Both the position numbers and the translations under genes were made by a program. From NCBI GenBank assembly GCA_016870995.1, contig VFZU01000050.1, positions 1 through 38,862 of the forward strand: a stretch of 38,862 nt of DNA. The letters run 5' to 3'. Below the pieces are notes generated by a model that saw nothing but the letters and a program-made list of their open reading frames with translations, was not told where the DNA came from and ran no database searches. Below are positions 19,065-26,158 of the stretch, in pieces; within the stretch, counting starts at the first letter, position 1; the number at the start of each line of letters is the position of its first letter. This DNA is from Acidobacteriota bacterium. GTDB lineage: Bacteria > Acidobacteriota > Terriglobia > Bryobacterales > Bryobacteraceae.

Positions 19065-19155
19065 CATCGTAGTCAATTCGATTTTCGCGATTTTCTTTCT
19101 TTTCCTGCTCGCGCCGAATTCGGATTTCTTCGCGTTCTTCCATTCCGTCGCTCAT
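19027..19155 (-). CDS. 42-residue highly charged protein, coupled to the GNAT gene
   Basis: The start ATG at 19155 overlaps the GNAT stop as ATGA and is preceded by AAAGGGAAC, a plausible Shine-Dalgarno. The product MSDGMEEREEIRIRREQEK... ends in EGEPERVDS; about half of its residues are Glu, Arg, Lys or Asp, and the middle is likely helical. It has no Cys, no signal peptide and no known domain. The position at the end of the operon and the embedded terminator support a real gene. A longer frame up to 19260 exists but lies antisense-free inside the GNAT gene and adds nothing recognisable. Function unknown. Confidence 0.5.
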   Translation of the reverse strand: MSDGMEEREEIRIRREQEKKENRENRIDYDDAYEGEPERVDS

Positions 19156-19673
19156 ATGTTCCCTTTCGTCCCTCCACCCGCATCGGCGTAGGCAGCAAGA
19201 ATCCAGATATCTCTGAAGATTCCCCGCTGCATCACACCATTCACGTCGGTCCGCTCCCAAACAAACCCATTGTTCTCAAACGCCTTCCGGCTCGCCTGAT
19301 TGCCCTCGAAGATCTGCGCCTCGATTCGCTTCAAGCCAAGCTCCCCAAACCCCTTCTCCATCACGCGTCCAATCGCCTCGCTCCCAAACCCGCACCCATG
19401 AAATTCCTTCCCCAGCCAAACCCCCATCTCACCCAAGCCTCGCCCGCTGTCGTACTTCAAATGAATCGACCCCATCACTACGCCAGTCTCCGATCCAACA
19501 ATCGTAAAGGCCCTCACCACCCCGGCATCCACCAATTCCAGCCGGGTATCGAGCGCCAGTTCCAGTTCGCGTTCATCCTCAGGGCCATCCACTACAAGCG
19601 ATTCCGCCACGCCGGCCAGCAGTGGAAATAGCGCGGCCGCATCTCCGGCATCCAGCGGTCGCAACAAAATCAT
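19152..19673 (-). CDS. GNAT-family N-acetyltransferase (RimJ/RimL-like)
   Basis: A 173-residue acetyltransferase of the type that acetylates protein N-termini or small amines. It begins ILLRPLDAGDAAALFPLL, has the strand VMGSIHLKYDSGRGLGEMGVWLG, the acetyl-CoA loop HGCGFGSEAIGRVMEKGF (motif A, with the usual Arg/Gln-x-x-Gly-x-Gly replaced by His-Gly-Cys-Gly-Phe-Gly) and motif B EGNQASRKAFENNGF. It starts 9 bases after dprA and overlaps the charged small protein gene by ATGA. The substrate cannot be told from sequence. Confidence 0.88.
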   Translation of the reverse strand: MILLRPLDAGDAAALFPLLAGVAESLVVDGPEDERELELALDTRLELVDAGVVRAFTIVGSETGVVMGSIHLKYDSGRGLGEMGVWLGKEFHGCGFGSEAIGRVMEKGFGELGLKRIEAQIFEGNQASRKAFENNGFVWERTDVNGVMQRGIFRDIWILAAYADAGGGTKGNI

Positions 19674-19682
19674 TCCATTAGT

Positions 19683-20828
19683 TTAGTGCCACACCTTCAC
19701 ATACGCCTTGCCGGGTAGCTGCCGCACGATCCCCTCCAATTCCAATTCGAAGAGGATTGCGATCACCTCGGAAGTACTCGCTTGTCCCGCCTGATTGAGT
19801 TTCTCAAGCAGTTGATCGATCGTCAGCGGATCGTCGAAGTGGAGCGCGGCAACCACCTTCCCACGCAATGCCTGCATCGGATGCTCGAAACTCTCTTCCT
19901 CTCCGAGCAGCCGCTGCCGGCCGCTCGCCCTCAACCTCTGCCGCGCATGCAACGGCAGATCACTCAGCACATCACTCGGCTCCTGCACCAGCCTCGCCCC
20001 TTGCCGGATCAACAGGTTCGGCCCCCAACTCTGCTTCGAGGTAATGTTGCCAGGCACAGCAAAAACTTCTCTGCCGTGATCCAGAGCCAGCCGCGCGGTA
20101 ATCGCCGAGCCCGAATACTGCGCCCCTTCAACAATCAATACGCCATGACTCAACCCGCTTACAATCCGGTTCCGCACCGGGAAGTTCTGTGGATACCCAG
20201 GCGTCCGCATCGGATACTCGCTCAGAATCAACCCGTCACGCGCGATCTGCGCCGCCAACGACTTGTTCTCCGCCGGGTACACAATGTCCACTCCGCAGCC
20301 GAGCACGGCGATCGTCTTCCCCCCGACGGCCAGCGTTGCCTTGTGCGCAGTTGTATCGATCCCTCGCGCCATGCCGCTCACAATCGACAATCCTGCCTCG
20401 CTTAACTCCCGAGAGAACCGGTCTGCCACCGCTTGCCCGTATGGACTTGGCCGCCGCGTACCCACTACAGCCACACTCGGCTCATCCAGCAAATCCAGAT
20501 TGCCGCGCGCGAACAGCGCCATTGGCGGATCGTAGATCTGCTTCAGCATCGCCGGATAGCGGTCATCGAAATACGTCAGCAATTCCGTTCCGCTGGTCCG
20601 CATCAGCCGTTGCTGATTCAAAGCGTCCTCCATCGCCGATCCGGCCTCGATCGATCGCGCCACACTGGCCGAAAGCCCGGCCCCTTGCAACTCCAGCGAC
20701 TCCAGTTGGAAAATCGCTCCCGGTCCACCAAACTGCTCCAGCATGTCCACGGCCCGCCGCGCACCCAATTGCGGCGTCAACTTCAGCGCCAGCCATAACA
20801 ATTCTTCCTGTTCCGCAATCGCAGTCAT
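19683..20828 (-). CDS. dprA: DNA processing protein DprA
   Basis: A 381-residue protein that loads RecA on incoming single-stranded DNA during natural transformation. The Rossmann-like core is complete: VAVVGTRRPSPYGQ, IVSGMARGIDTTAH, IAVLGCGVDIVYP, NFPVRNRIVSGLS, YSGSAITARLALD and VFAVPGNI. An N-terminal helical part (EELLWLALKLTPQLGARRAVDML) and a C-terminal winged-helix domain (IDQLLEKLNQAGQASTSEVIAILFELELEGIVRQLPG) flank it. The frame extends to 21230 but the added sequence is antisense to the next gene and unlike DprA; ATG 20828 gives the usual N-terminus. It heads an operon with the GNAT and the charged small protein. Confidence 0.96.
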   Translation of the reverse strand: MTAIAEQEELLWLALKLTPQLGARRAVDMLEQFGGPGAIFQLESLELQGAGLSASVARSIEAGSAMEDALNQQRLMRTSGTELLTYFDDRYPAMLKQIYDPPMALFARGNLDLLDEPSVAVVGTRRPSPYGQAVADRFSRELSEAGLSIVSGMARGIDTTAHKATLAVGGKTIAVLGCGVDIVYPAENKSLAAQIARDGLILSEYPMRTPGYPQNFPVRNRIVSGLSHGVLIVEGAQYSGSAITARLALDHGREVFAVPGNITSKQSWGPNLLIRQGARLVQEPSDVLSDLPLHARQRLRASGRQRLLGEEESFEHPMQALRGKVVAALHFDDPLTIDQLLEKLNQAGQASTSEVIAILFELELEGIVRQLPGKAYVKVWH

Positions 20829-20897
20829 ACTCTGACCTAGTCGATTTTCCAGCCTATTTCTCTCTCTGGAATTCAACCCTTGTGCGATATTCGACTT

Positions 20898-21329
20898 ATG
20901 GCCATGCAAGCTACCTACGATGACGCCAATCTGATTCTGCGTCTTTACGAAATCCGCCGGGAGGACAAAATGCGCGCCGCGCGCTCCTGGTTCGCCGCCA
21001 ATTTCCGGCCCAAAACAATCGACGAGATGAATACCATCGCCGCCCCGGGGACGCCTGAAAACGCCAACATGCGCCAGGTCACCAGCTATTTCGAGATGGT
21101 CGCCAGCTTCATCACCTCCGGCGTTCTCAACAAAGACCTCTACTTCCAGTCCGGTGGCGAGCTGCTCCTCACCTACCTCCGCATCAAGGCCGTGCTGCCC
21201 GCCTTGCGCGAAGCGCGCAAGAACCCACAAGCCTTCAAGAATCTGGAAACAGTCGGAGAAGACTTTCTGGCCTGGTACGATTCCAAGGGCCCTGGCTCCA
21301 AAGATTCCATCGTCGCCATGCTTTCCTAA
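20898..21329 (+). CDS. Uncharacterised 143-residue protein
   Basis: Not recognised. The sequence begins MAMQATYDDANLILRLYEIRREDKMRAARSWFAANF and is mostly helical, with an FEMVASFITSGVLNKDLYF segment, a LLTYLRIKAVLPALREARKNP helix and a short tail. DUF4760-like proteins share this general look, but this is a weak impression. It has no signal peptide and is probably cytoplasmic. The start could be ATG 20898 or 20904; a -10-like GATATT ends six bases before 20898 and there is no Shine-Dalgarno, so the message may be leaderless. It is divergent from dprA and is followed after four bases by a second small gene. Confidence 0.75.
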   Translation: MAMQATYDDANLILRLYEIRREDKMRAARSWFAANFRPKTIDEMNTIAAPGTPENANMRQVTSYFEMVASFITSGVLNKDLYFQSGGELLLTYLRIKAVLPALREARKNPQAFKNLETVGEDFLAWYDSKGPGSKDSIVAMLS

Positions 21330-21333
21330 CCCC

Positions 21334-21591
21334 GTGCGACAGGAACCAGAGTATTTCGGCGAGGCCGAACTCGATCTCGTCTACATCGCAAAGAAACTGA
21401 AGGAATCGCTCCCCCTTGAGGAAGCCCTTACCCAGGCTGGAATCGACTACGCCATCGAGCTCGATACCTATTCCGGCGGCTTAATCTTTCGCTCTGAGCG
21501 CACCGGCGTTTTCTTTTACGTTCTCCCAGAAAAAGTTGAGGCCGCCAAAGCAGTGCTTCGCGGCCTCAACCTCAAACCTCACGAAATGTAA
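21334..21591 (+). CDS. Uncharacterised 85-residue protein (DUF2007-like)
   Basis: A GTG at 21334, four bases after the preceding stop, opens an 85-residue frame. The core, LEEALTQAGIDYAIELDTYSGGLIFRSERTGVFFYVLPEKVEAAKAVLRGL, resembles small alpha/beta domains of the DUF2007 type (short helix, 'AGI' turn, strands, closing helix), a tentative match. Its stop TAA abuts the stop of the convergent TIGR03437 gene with no base between (TAATTA). Codons for about VEAAKAVLRGLN also encode the terminator hairpin of that convergent gene. No Shine-Dalgarno is seen, so translation is probably coupled to the upstream gene. Confidence 0.65.
   Translation: MRQEPEYFGEAELDLVYIAKKLKESLPLEEALTQAGIDYAIELDTYSGGLIFRSERTGVFFYVLPEKVEAAKAVLRGLNLKPHEM
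21530..21570 (-). terminator. Intrinsic terminator of the TIGR03437 gene, inside the convergent coding region
   Basis: On the minus strand GTTGAGGCCGC (21570-21560) and GCGGCCTCAAC (21545-21535) form a perfect eleven-base GC-rich stem. The loop can fold further (AAGCA/TGCTT), and the stem is followed at once by TTTTT (21534-21530). It lies 21 bases after the stop codon of the minus-strand gene and wholly within the last third of the plus-strand 85-residue gene. Confidence 0.85.
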
Positions 21592-24387
21592 TTACTGAAT
21601 GCCAGCGTCTTTCTTGGCGTTCTTCAGAGCAAAGGTCACGATATTGCTGACCTGAAAACTCTGCGCGAGGGTCATCTGCGTTCGAGGATTCGTGTTTAAA
21701 TCCGAATTGAGTTCGAGGTGAACTTCGTACACACCGATCAATCCAACCCTCAATCCGGCAAACAAAACGTTCGCTGTCTTACCGCCAGCCAGGGAGGAAA
21801 CAAACTCTCTCGGCTCGTTAAACTCAGGTCCGTTATAGGCAATGCCAGTGAACACAGAATTGTTCGCTTCCTCAGGCAAGATATCTCCCAGGCCCGTGGC
21901 AAGAATCACAAGCGTCTCGCCGGGCACTGCGGGGTTATCGTCGGTAACCCTTGCGCCTGCCACATTCGCACAGCAGAGTTCGTTGTTGAAGGCCGTCAGA
22001 ATAATGCCCGAATCCGTGTTCGTCTTCACCGCAATCGGCGTCCCGTTCCCATCCGGGCCGAGTTTCTTCGAGCGCAACCGGATACGCGTGAAGAATCCGC
22101 TTCGAAACGCTTCAACTTCCGGATCGCCGCCATTGGCGTTGATCGCGTCGACAATCTTATCGCGCAACACGAAATTCGCTGCGGATGGATTATCGCTCTT
22201 GATTTCGCTTTCGAGCACTTTGGCCTCGTAGTTGCGGCCATTGATCGTAATGGTAGCCACGTCATCTTTTTTCGCCGTACCGTCCAGCGAGATGGTCGCA
22301 GTCGCCGAACTTGAATAGTGCGTGATGATGCCGGGCCGCGGGTCAGCGCCTTCTTCCGCAAAAATGCCTGGGTTCTGCAGAATCACTGGTACACCCACTG
22401 GCGCGCTATGCACCACAGTTCCGTCGCGTTTCACAGAGCGCACCCAGGCATTGGAACCAGTAGTGTCCCTCAACTCAATTGGAATCTGAGCAATGATTTG
22501 CGTCGGCGAAACCGATTGAATCGGAGAGCTGACCCCGTCGAAAAATACTTCTACTCCAGCAAGGCCGCGCGGCCAGGTTGGTGAATTCATCGGAATCGAT
22601 TCGGTTCGATCCGTAAATCCTTCTCCGAGGATGGTCACAATCGTTCCAGCTGCAATTTGGGCTGCATCCTGACCACCGGTCAAATTGGCGCCAGAAGAAG
22701 CTGCATTTACCTTGGGCGTTTCGCCTTCTTTGGCCGGAGCCACTTCGGCCGATACCGCCACTGCGTCACCAGCAGGCCCCGAGGTCCTTGCTGTCAACAG
22801 AATCACGAAGAAAGTGGCACGAATTACAGAGTTTGCAATCACGTCCTTGTTTCCGCCGTTCTTCGTATTGATATCGCTCACGAGAGAGTTGATGGCTGCG
22901 GTGAAGTTGCCATCCTTGGGGAATTTGTAGGTATAGCTTGTGTTGTCTTTGTTCTTGTCGTCGAAATTCACCTTAATCGTAATCACTTCGTTTTCTGTGG
23001 GAGTGCCACCCAAAGTGATCGACCCGACAGAGAAGATCTCGCGGCTTGCTGCATTCCGCACACCAGTGTCGGTAATCAGACGCGGCGCGGCCGTGTAAAC
23101 CAGAACTCTCCGGTTATAAGGATCGGCGATATATAGATTCGCTCCGTCCCAGGCCAGTGAGGTGGGCGTTCGAATCACGTCCGCCGCCGATACGAAGTTC
23201 GGGAAGGCGCCGTCGCTCGTCAGGTTCAAAGTCGCTGATCGTTGCCCAAGCACTGCGTCCGCTGGAGCACCGTTCGCTGTAGGCAGGTTGTTGTACACCA
23301 AAACGCGGTCATTTCCGCCGTCGGCAACAAACAAACGCTTCCCGTCGCTCAAAGCGAATCGGGGAAAGTTCATCGTTGAAGCGCATCGGCCCGGGAAGGT
23401 GTCTTTGCCCCCTGAGTCTTTGCCGCTCGCAGCGCAAAGCTTCGAGGTGTTGTTTGCGAAGAAGTTGGTGAAGTCTGGCTGGCCAAGCACGATGTCGGCA
23501 GCCGCACCGTTCGAGGTCGGAATCGTATTCCAGATCAGAACACGATTGTGACCGAGGTCAGAGACGAATAAACGCCGCCCGTCGCTGGTCACCGACACCG
23601 GATTCAACAGATTGTTATTCTTCGGCTCAACCACCGCGCGGGAAATATCCACCTGCGGGATTGTCGTAAAATTCGGCTGCCCCACCACCACATCAGCCGC
23701 CTGGTCGTTCGAGGTCGGAATCCGGTTCCAGATCAGGACCCGGTGGTTTTGCGTATCCGCAACAAACAGGCGCCCATCCTGAATCCATACGCCTTGAGGT
23801 CCACGCAACGACTTGTTGTCGGTCGCAATCGGGCGCAGCTTATCCAGGCTTTCCTGACCCAACACCACATCGGCCGGTTGCCCATTTGAGGTCGGCAGAT
23901 TCCGCCAAATCAGAATGCGATTGAAATCCGTATCGGCAACGGCGAGTACCCTGCCGTCTGAGGCCACCGCGGTTGCAAGGCGCATCGTGTTGGCCGCCAC
24001 CCGCGAAGGAAACATCTTATCTGCCGTCACTTGGAAGTTCGGCTGTCCCAGCACAACGCTCGCTTTTCCGACGCACGCCGGGCAACGCGGCCCCTGCGGT
24101 GGGGCTACGTCCGCTGCAGGTACCGTGCTGGAGAGATTTTCGAAGATCACGACCCGATGATTTGCCGGATCAGCGCCAATACGGCTCGAATCCGCGACAA
24201 ACAAACGGTTTCCGCCGATAGCGATACCCCCTGCCGCCCCAAGCTGCACATCGCTGTTGCCGGGAAACTGGTCGGTAAAACTTTTTTGCCCAATAATCAG
24301 GCGGGCTGCCTGGCCGGTGTAAAACTCTTGGGCTGTCGCCACACATGCAATTACACACAGGCTTGCTAGAAGCTGGTAACTCAACAT
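21592..24387 (-). CDS. Secreted six-bladed NHL-type propeller protein with TIGR03437 C-terminal domain
   Basis: A 931-residue exported protein (signal peptide 1-19, cut after ATA). Residues 25-435 hold six propeller blades, each with an RLFVADxxxxRVLIW core (at 61, 146, 206, 272, 351, 417) and most followed by ADVVLGQPNF. The rest is the TIGR03437 domain common in Solibacterales: NAAS (445-448), IAAGTIVTILGEGF (577-591), NPGIF (672-676) and NPAVPGETLVILATGLG (818-834). Two related inserts interrupt it, at about 450-550 (EVITIKVNF...TARTSGPAG) and 693-800 (DVATITINGRNY...RSKKLGPDGNG). It is probably a surface or periplasmic protein; ligand unknown. It has a TAGGA Shine-Dalgarno, a TATACT -10 and a strong intrinsic terminator. 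Confidence 0.9.
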   Translation of the reverse strand: MLSYQLLASLCVIACVATAQEFYTGQAARLIIGQKSFTDQFPGNSDVQLGAAGGIAIGGNRLFVADSSRIGADPANHRVVIFENLSSTVPAADVAPPQGPRCPACVGKASVVLGQPNFQVTADKMFPSRVAANTMRLATAVASDGRVLAVADTDFNRILIWRNLPTSNGQPADVVLGQESLDKLRPIATDNKSLRGPQGVWIQDGRLFVADTQNHRVLIWNRIPTSNDQAADVVVGQPNFTTIPQVDISRAVVEPKNNNLLNPVSVTSDGRRLFVSDLGHNRVLIWNTIPTSNGAAADIVLGQPDFTNFFANNTSKLCAASGKDSGGKDTFPGRCASTMNFPRFALSDGKRLFVADGGNDRVLVYNNLPTANGAPADAVLGQRSATLNLTSDGAFPNFVSAADVIRTPTSLAWDGANLYIADPYNRRVLVYTAAPRLITDTGVRNAASREIFSVGSITLGGTPTENEVITIKVNFDDKNKDNTSYTYKFPKDGNFTAAINSLVSDINTKNGGNKDVIANSVIRATFFVILLTARTSGPAGDAVAVSAEVAPAKEGETPKVNAASSGANLTGGQDAAQIAAGTIVTILGEGFTDRTESIPMNSPTWPRGLAGVEVFFDGVSSPIQSVSPTQIIAQIPIELRDTTGSNAWVRSVKRDGTVVHSAPVGVPVILQNPGIFAEEGADPRPGIITHYSSSATATISLDGTAKKDDVATITINGRNYEAKVLESEIKSDNPSAANFVLRDKIVDAINANGGDPEVEAFRSGFFTRIRLRSKKLGPDGNGTPIAVKTNTDSGIILTAFNNELCCANVAGARVTDDNPAVPGETLVILATGLGDILPEEANNSVFTGIAYNGPEFNEPREFVSSLAGGKTANVLFAGLRVGLIGVYEVHLELNSDLNTNPRTQMTLAQSFQVSNIVTFALKNAKKDAGIQ

Positions 24388-24423
24388 TTTTCCTACGGTT
24401 GGATCAGGTGAAACTAAACCTTA

Positions 24424-24429
24424 AGTATA
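24424..24429 (-). promoter_or_regulatory. -10 element of the TIGR03437 gene
   Basis: TATACT on the minus strand (24429-24424) would start transcription near 24417, giving a leader of about 30 bases with the Shine-Dalgarno TAGGA before ATG 24387. No clear -35 hexamer is seen. Unlike the divergent promoters here, this gene has a normal leader. Confidence 0.45.
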
Positions 24430-24439
24430 GCCCTTTGCC

Positions 24440-25087
24440 CTACGGACGTGGGAGCCGCTTTTCCGGTTGCACAATCGCCCCCCAGGCCACCTGATAAACC
24501 TCCAATTCTCCATTGAAATCATAGCCCGCCCGAACAAAAACAGGCTGCGTCCGGTCCACCTCGCCCGCCCCCACCTCCACTCCATCTCGAACGAAGCTGG
24601 TATCCGGCCGTACGTGGAACTTCATCGTCCCTTCCTGCTTCGTGCGAAGCTCCAGCATCTTTTCTTGCAAGTCCCGTACCATTCCCGTCACGGTCACGCT
24701 CCCACGGGGCGCAAAGCTCTCGGTCGAACGCCTCACTTGCCCTACCTTCCCCCTGCCGGCAAACCGCCGCTGCATCCCCACAACATGAATCATCCGCGCA
24801 AAGCAACTGCCCCCAATCCCCTGCCGTTCCGTCACTAATTCGAGATAATCCCCAGGTTTCAAATCCTTCGCCGTCAATCGCTCACGCTCGCGATCGATAT
24901 ACGTGCGCCCGTCGATCTGACAAATCATCTCACGCCCGCCTTCCAATACCAGCTCCAACTGCTGCCCCGCAACCGACACCAACCGCGCATCCAGAATCCC
25001 TGTCGGCACCCCAGGCCGCAGTTGCCCAACCAGCCCACCTGTGCCGAGCCACCACACCGCCGTTAGGGTCAAAAGCCGTTTCGCCAC
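24440..25087 (-). CDS. Secreted beta-rich protein (DUF5666-like)
   Basis: A 215-residue protein with a signal peptide (VAKRLLTLTAVWWLGTGGLVGQ; GTG start at 25087). Two similar beta-rich units follow: TGILDARLVSVAGQQLELVLEGGREMICQIDGRTYIDRE with a DLKPGDYLELVTE strand (about 29-88), and GSVTVTGMVRDLQEKMLELRTKQEGTMKFHVRPDTSFVRDG (about 129-170). The pattern of 'G-x-V...D...V...T-x-F...D' repeated over OB-like domains resembles DUF5666, a tentative link. It is probably periplasmic, of unknown function. The start is seven bases from a TATACT -10 with no Shine-Dalgarno, so the message may be leaderless. The TIGR03437 gene follows after 52 bases with its own -10. Confidence 0.65.
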   Translation of the reverse strand: MAKRLLTLTAVWWLGTGGLVGQLRPGVPTGILDARLVSVAGQQLELVLEGGREMICQIDGRTYIDRERERLTAKDLKPGDYLELVTERQGIGGSCFARMIHVVGMQRRFAGRGKVGQVRRSTESFAPRGSVTVTGMVRDLQEKMLELRTKQEGTMKFHVRPDTSFVRDGVEVGAGEVDRTQPVFVRAGYDFNGELEVYQVAWGAIVQPEKRLPRP

Positions 25088-25094
25088 TGCTCAA

Positions 25095-25102
25095 AGTATA
25101 AT
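25095..25102. promoter_or_regulatory. Overlapping mirror-image -10 elements of a second divergent promoter
   Basis: The gap between the GTG at 25087 (minus) and the TTG at 25109 (plus) is 21 bases. It holds TATAAT on the plus strand (25097-25102, six bases before TTG) and TATACT on the minus strand (25100-25095, seven bases before GTG). The arrangement repeats that at 5147-5154. No -35 hexamer is evident on either strand. Confidence 0.5.
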
Positions 25103-25108
25103 CATGGG

Positions 25109-26158
25109 TTGCTTTCTCAAGATCTGTCACCTGCTTCGCGGGCCGGCCACTGGCTCCTCCACTCCGGCATTCAATCCCCCGACGGCGGTGTTGCACGCTA
25201 CCGCTTGACTGACTCCCGCGAAAACCTGCCCTCATCCACTGAGATCACCGGCTACGCCGTTTCCGCTTTTTGCCACCTGTTTGAAAAGACCGGCGACGAA
25301 CAATTTCTCGCTGCCGCTCGCCTCTCCGGCGACTACCTCACCCACAAAGCCTGGGATGCCGAATCCCGCTCCATGCCCTTCGAGATCCACAAAGGCTCTC
25401 GCTATAGCTACTACTTCGACTGCGGCATCATCGCGCGGGGCCTACTCCGGCTCTATCGCATCACCAACCATTCTCCCTACCTCGATCGCGCACGCGACAT
25501 CGGCATGGCCATGGAGCGAGACTTCAAGGGGATTCGTGGCTTCCACCCCATCGTTCTCCTTCCTTGCAAGAGCCCTGAAGAATACTCAATCTGGTGGAGC
25601 CGCATGCCCGGCGCATTCCAACTCAAATCCGCCCTCGCCTGGCGCGATCTCGGCGAAGTCACCTCAGACCAACACTTCCTCGACCTCTACGAAGGCGTAC
25701 TGCAGTTCTCCCTGGAGCACTATGCAGAAACTCTCGACAACGAAACCGATGAACTGAAAAAGATGGATCGCCTCCATGCCTGGGCTTACTTTCTCGAAGG
25801 CCTTCAGCCCGTCAAGGACCGTGAACCCATCCAGTACCTGCTGCGCTCGGCCCTCGCCCACGGCGAAAAGCTCCGCGAACAACTCGCTCCGCGCTTCCTG
25901 CGCAGCGACGTTTGCGCTCAACTCCTCCGCATCAAGCTCCTCATGGGCGGCGCACCCAACGAAGGCGAACTCATTCGAATCGAAGCTTTTCAATACCGCT
26001 CCGAAGACCCCACCCTCGATGGCGGGTTCGGCTTCGGACGCCGCGACGGTGCTATGACCCCACACGTCAACCCCGTCTCCACCGCATTCTGCCTACAAGC
26101 CCTCGACTACGCATCACAGAACGGAATCTCCAGTGCCGACTGGCGCAAACTCATCTGA
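25109..26158 (+). CDS. Predicted alpha-helical toroid protein of a glycan pathway
   Basis: A 349-residue, mostly helical cytoplasmic protein (no signal peptide). Repeating helix pairs with aromatic and acidic residues between them (SSTEITGYAVSAFCHLFEKTGDEQFLAAARLSGDYL; YYFDCGIIARGLLRLYRITNHSPYLDRARDIGMAM; KKMDRLHAWAYFLEGL; VNPVSTAFCLQALDYA) fit an (alpha/alpha)-barrel as in six-hairpin glycosidases, sugar epimerases or glycan lyases. I cannot name the reaction. The frame starts with TTG 25109, the only start giving the conserved-looking N-terminus; an ATG at 25104 is in another frame. It overlaps the glycosyltransferase gene by 26 bases, so the two probably work on the same glycan. Confidence 0.7.
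   Translation: MLSQDLSPASRAGHWLLHSGIQSPDGGVARYRLTDSRENLPSSTEITGYAVSAFCHLFEKTGDEQFLAAARLSGDYLTHKAWDAESRSMPFEIHKGSRYSYYFDCGIIARGLLRLYRITNHSPYLDRARDIGMAMERDFKGIRGFHPIVLLPCKSPEEYSIWWSRMPGAFQLKSALAWRDLGEVTSDQHFLDLYEGVLQFSLEHYAETLDNETDELKKMDRLHAWAYFLEGLQPVKDREPIQYLLRSALAHGEKLREQLAPRFLRSDVCAQLLRIKLLMGGAPNEGELIRIEAFQYRSEDPTLDGGFGFGRRDGAMTPHVNPVSTAFCLQALDYASQNGISSADWRKLI

Noticed and set aside
20829-21230. N-terminal extension of the dprA frame
   Set aside because: The extra 134 codons are antisense to the 143-residue gene and unlike any DprA; the ATG at 20828 gives the family's normal start.
21592-24387. Internal repeats that might be a DNA repeat array or CRISPR
   Set aside because: They are propeller blades repeated at protein level with diverged DNA; no direct repeats of constant length and spacer exist here or elsewhere in the window.
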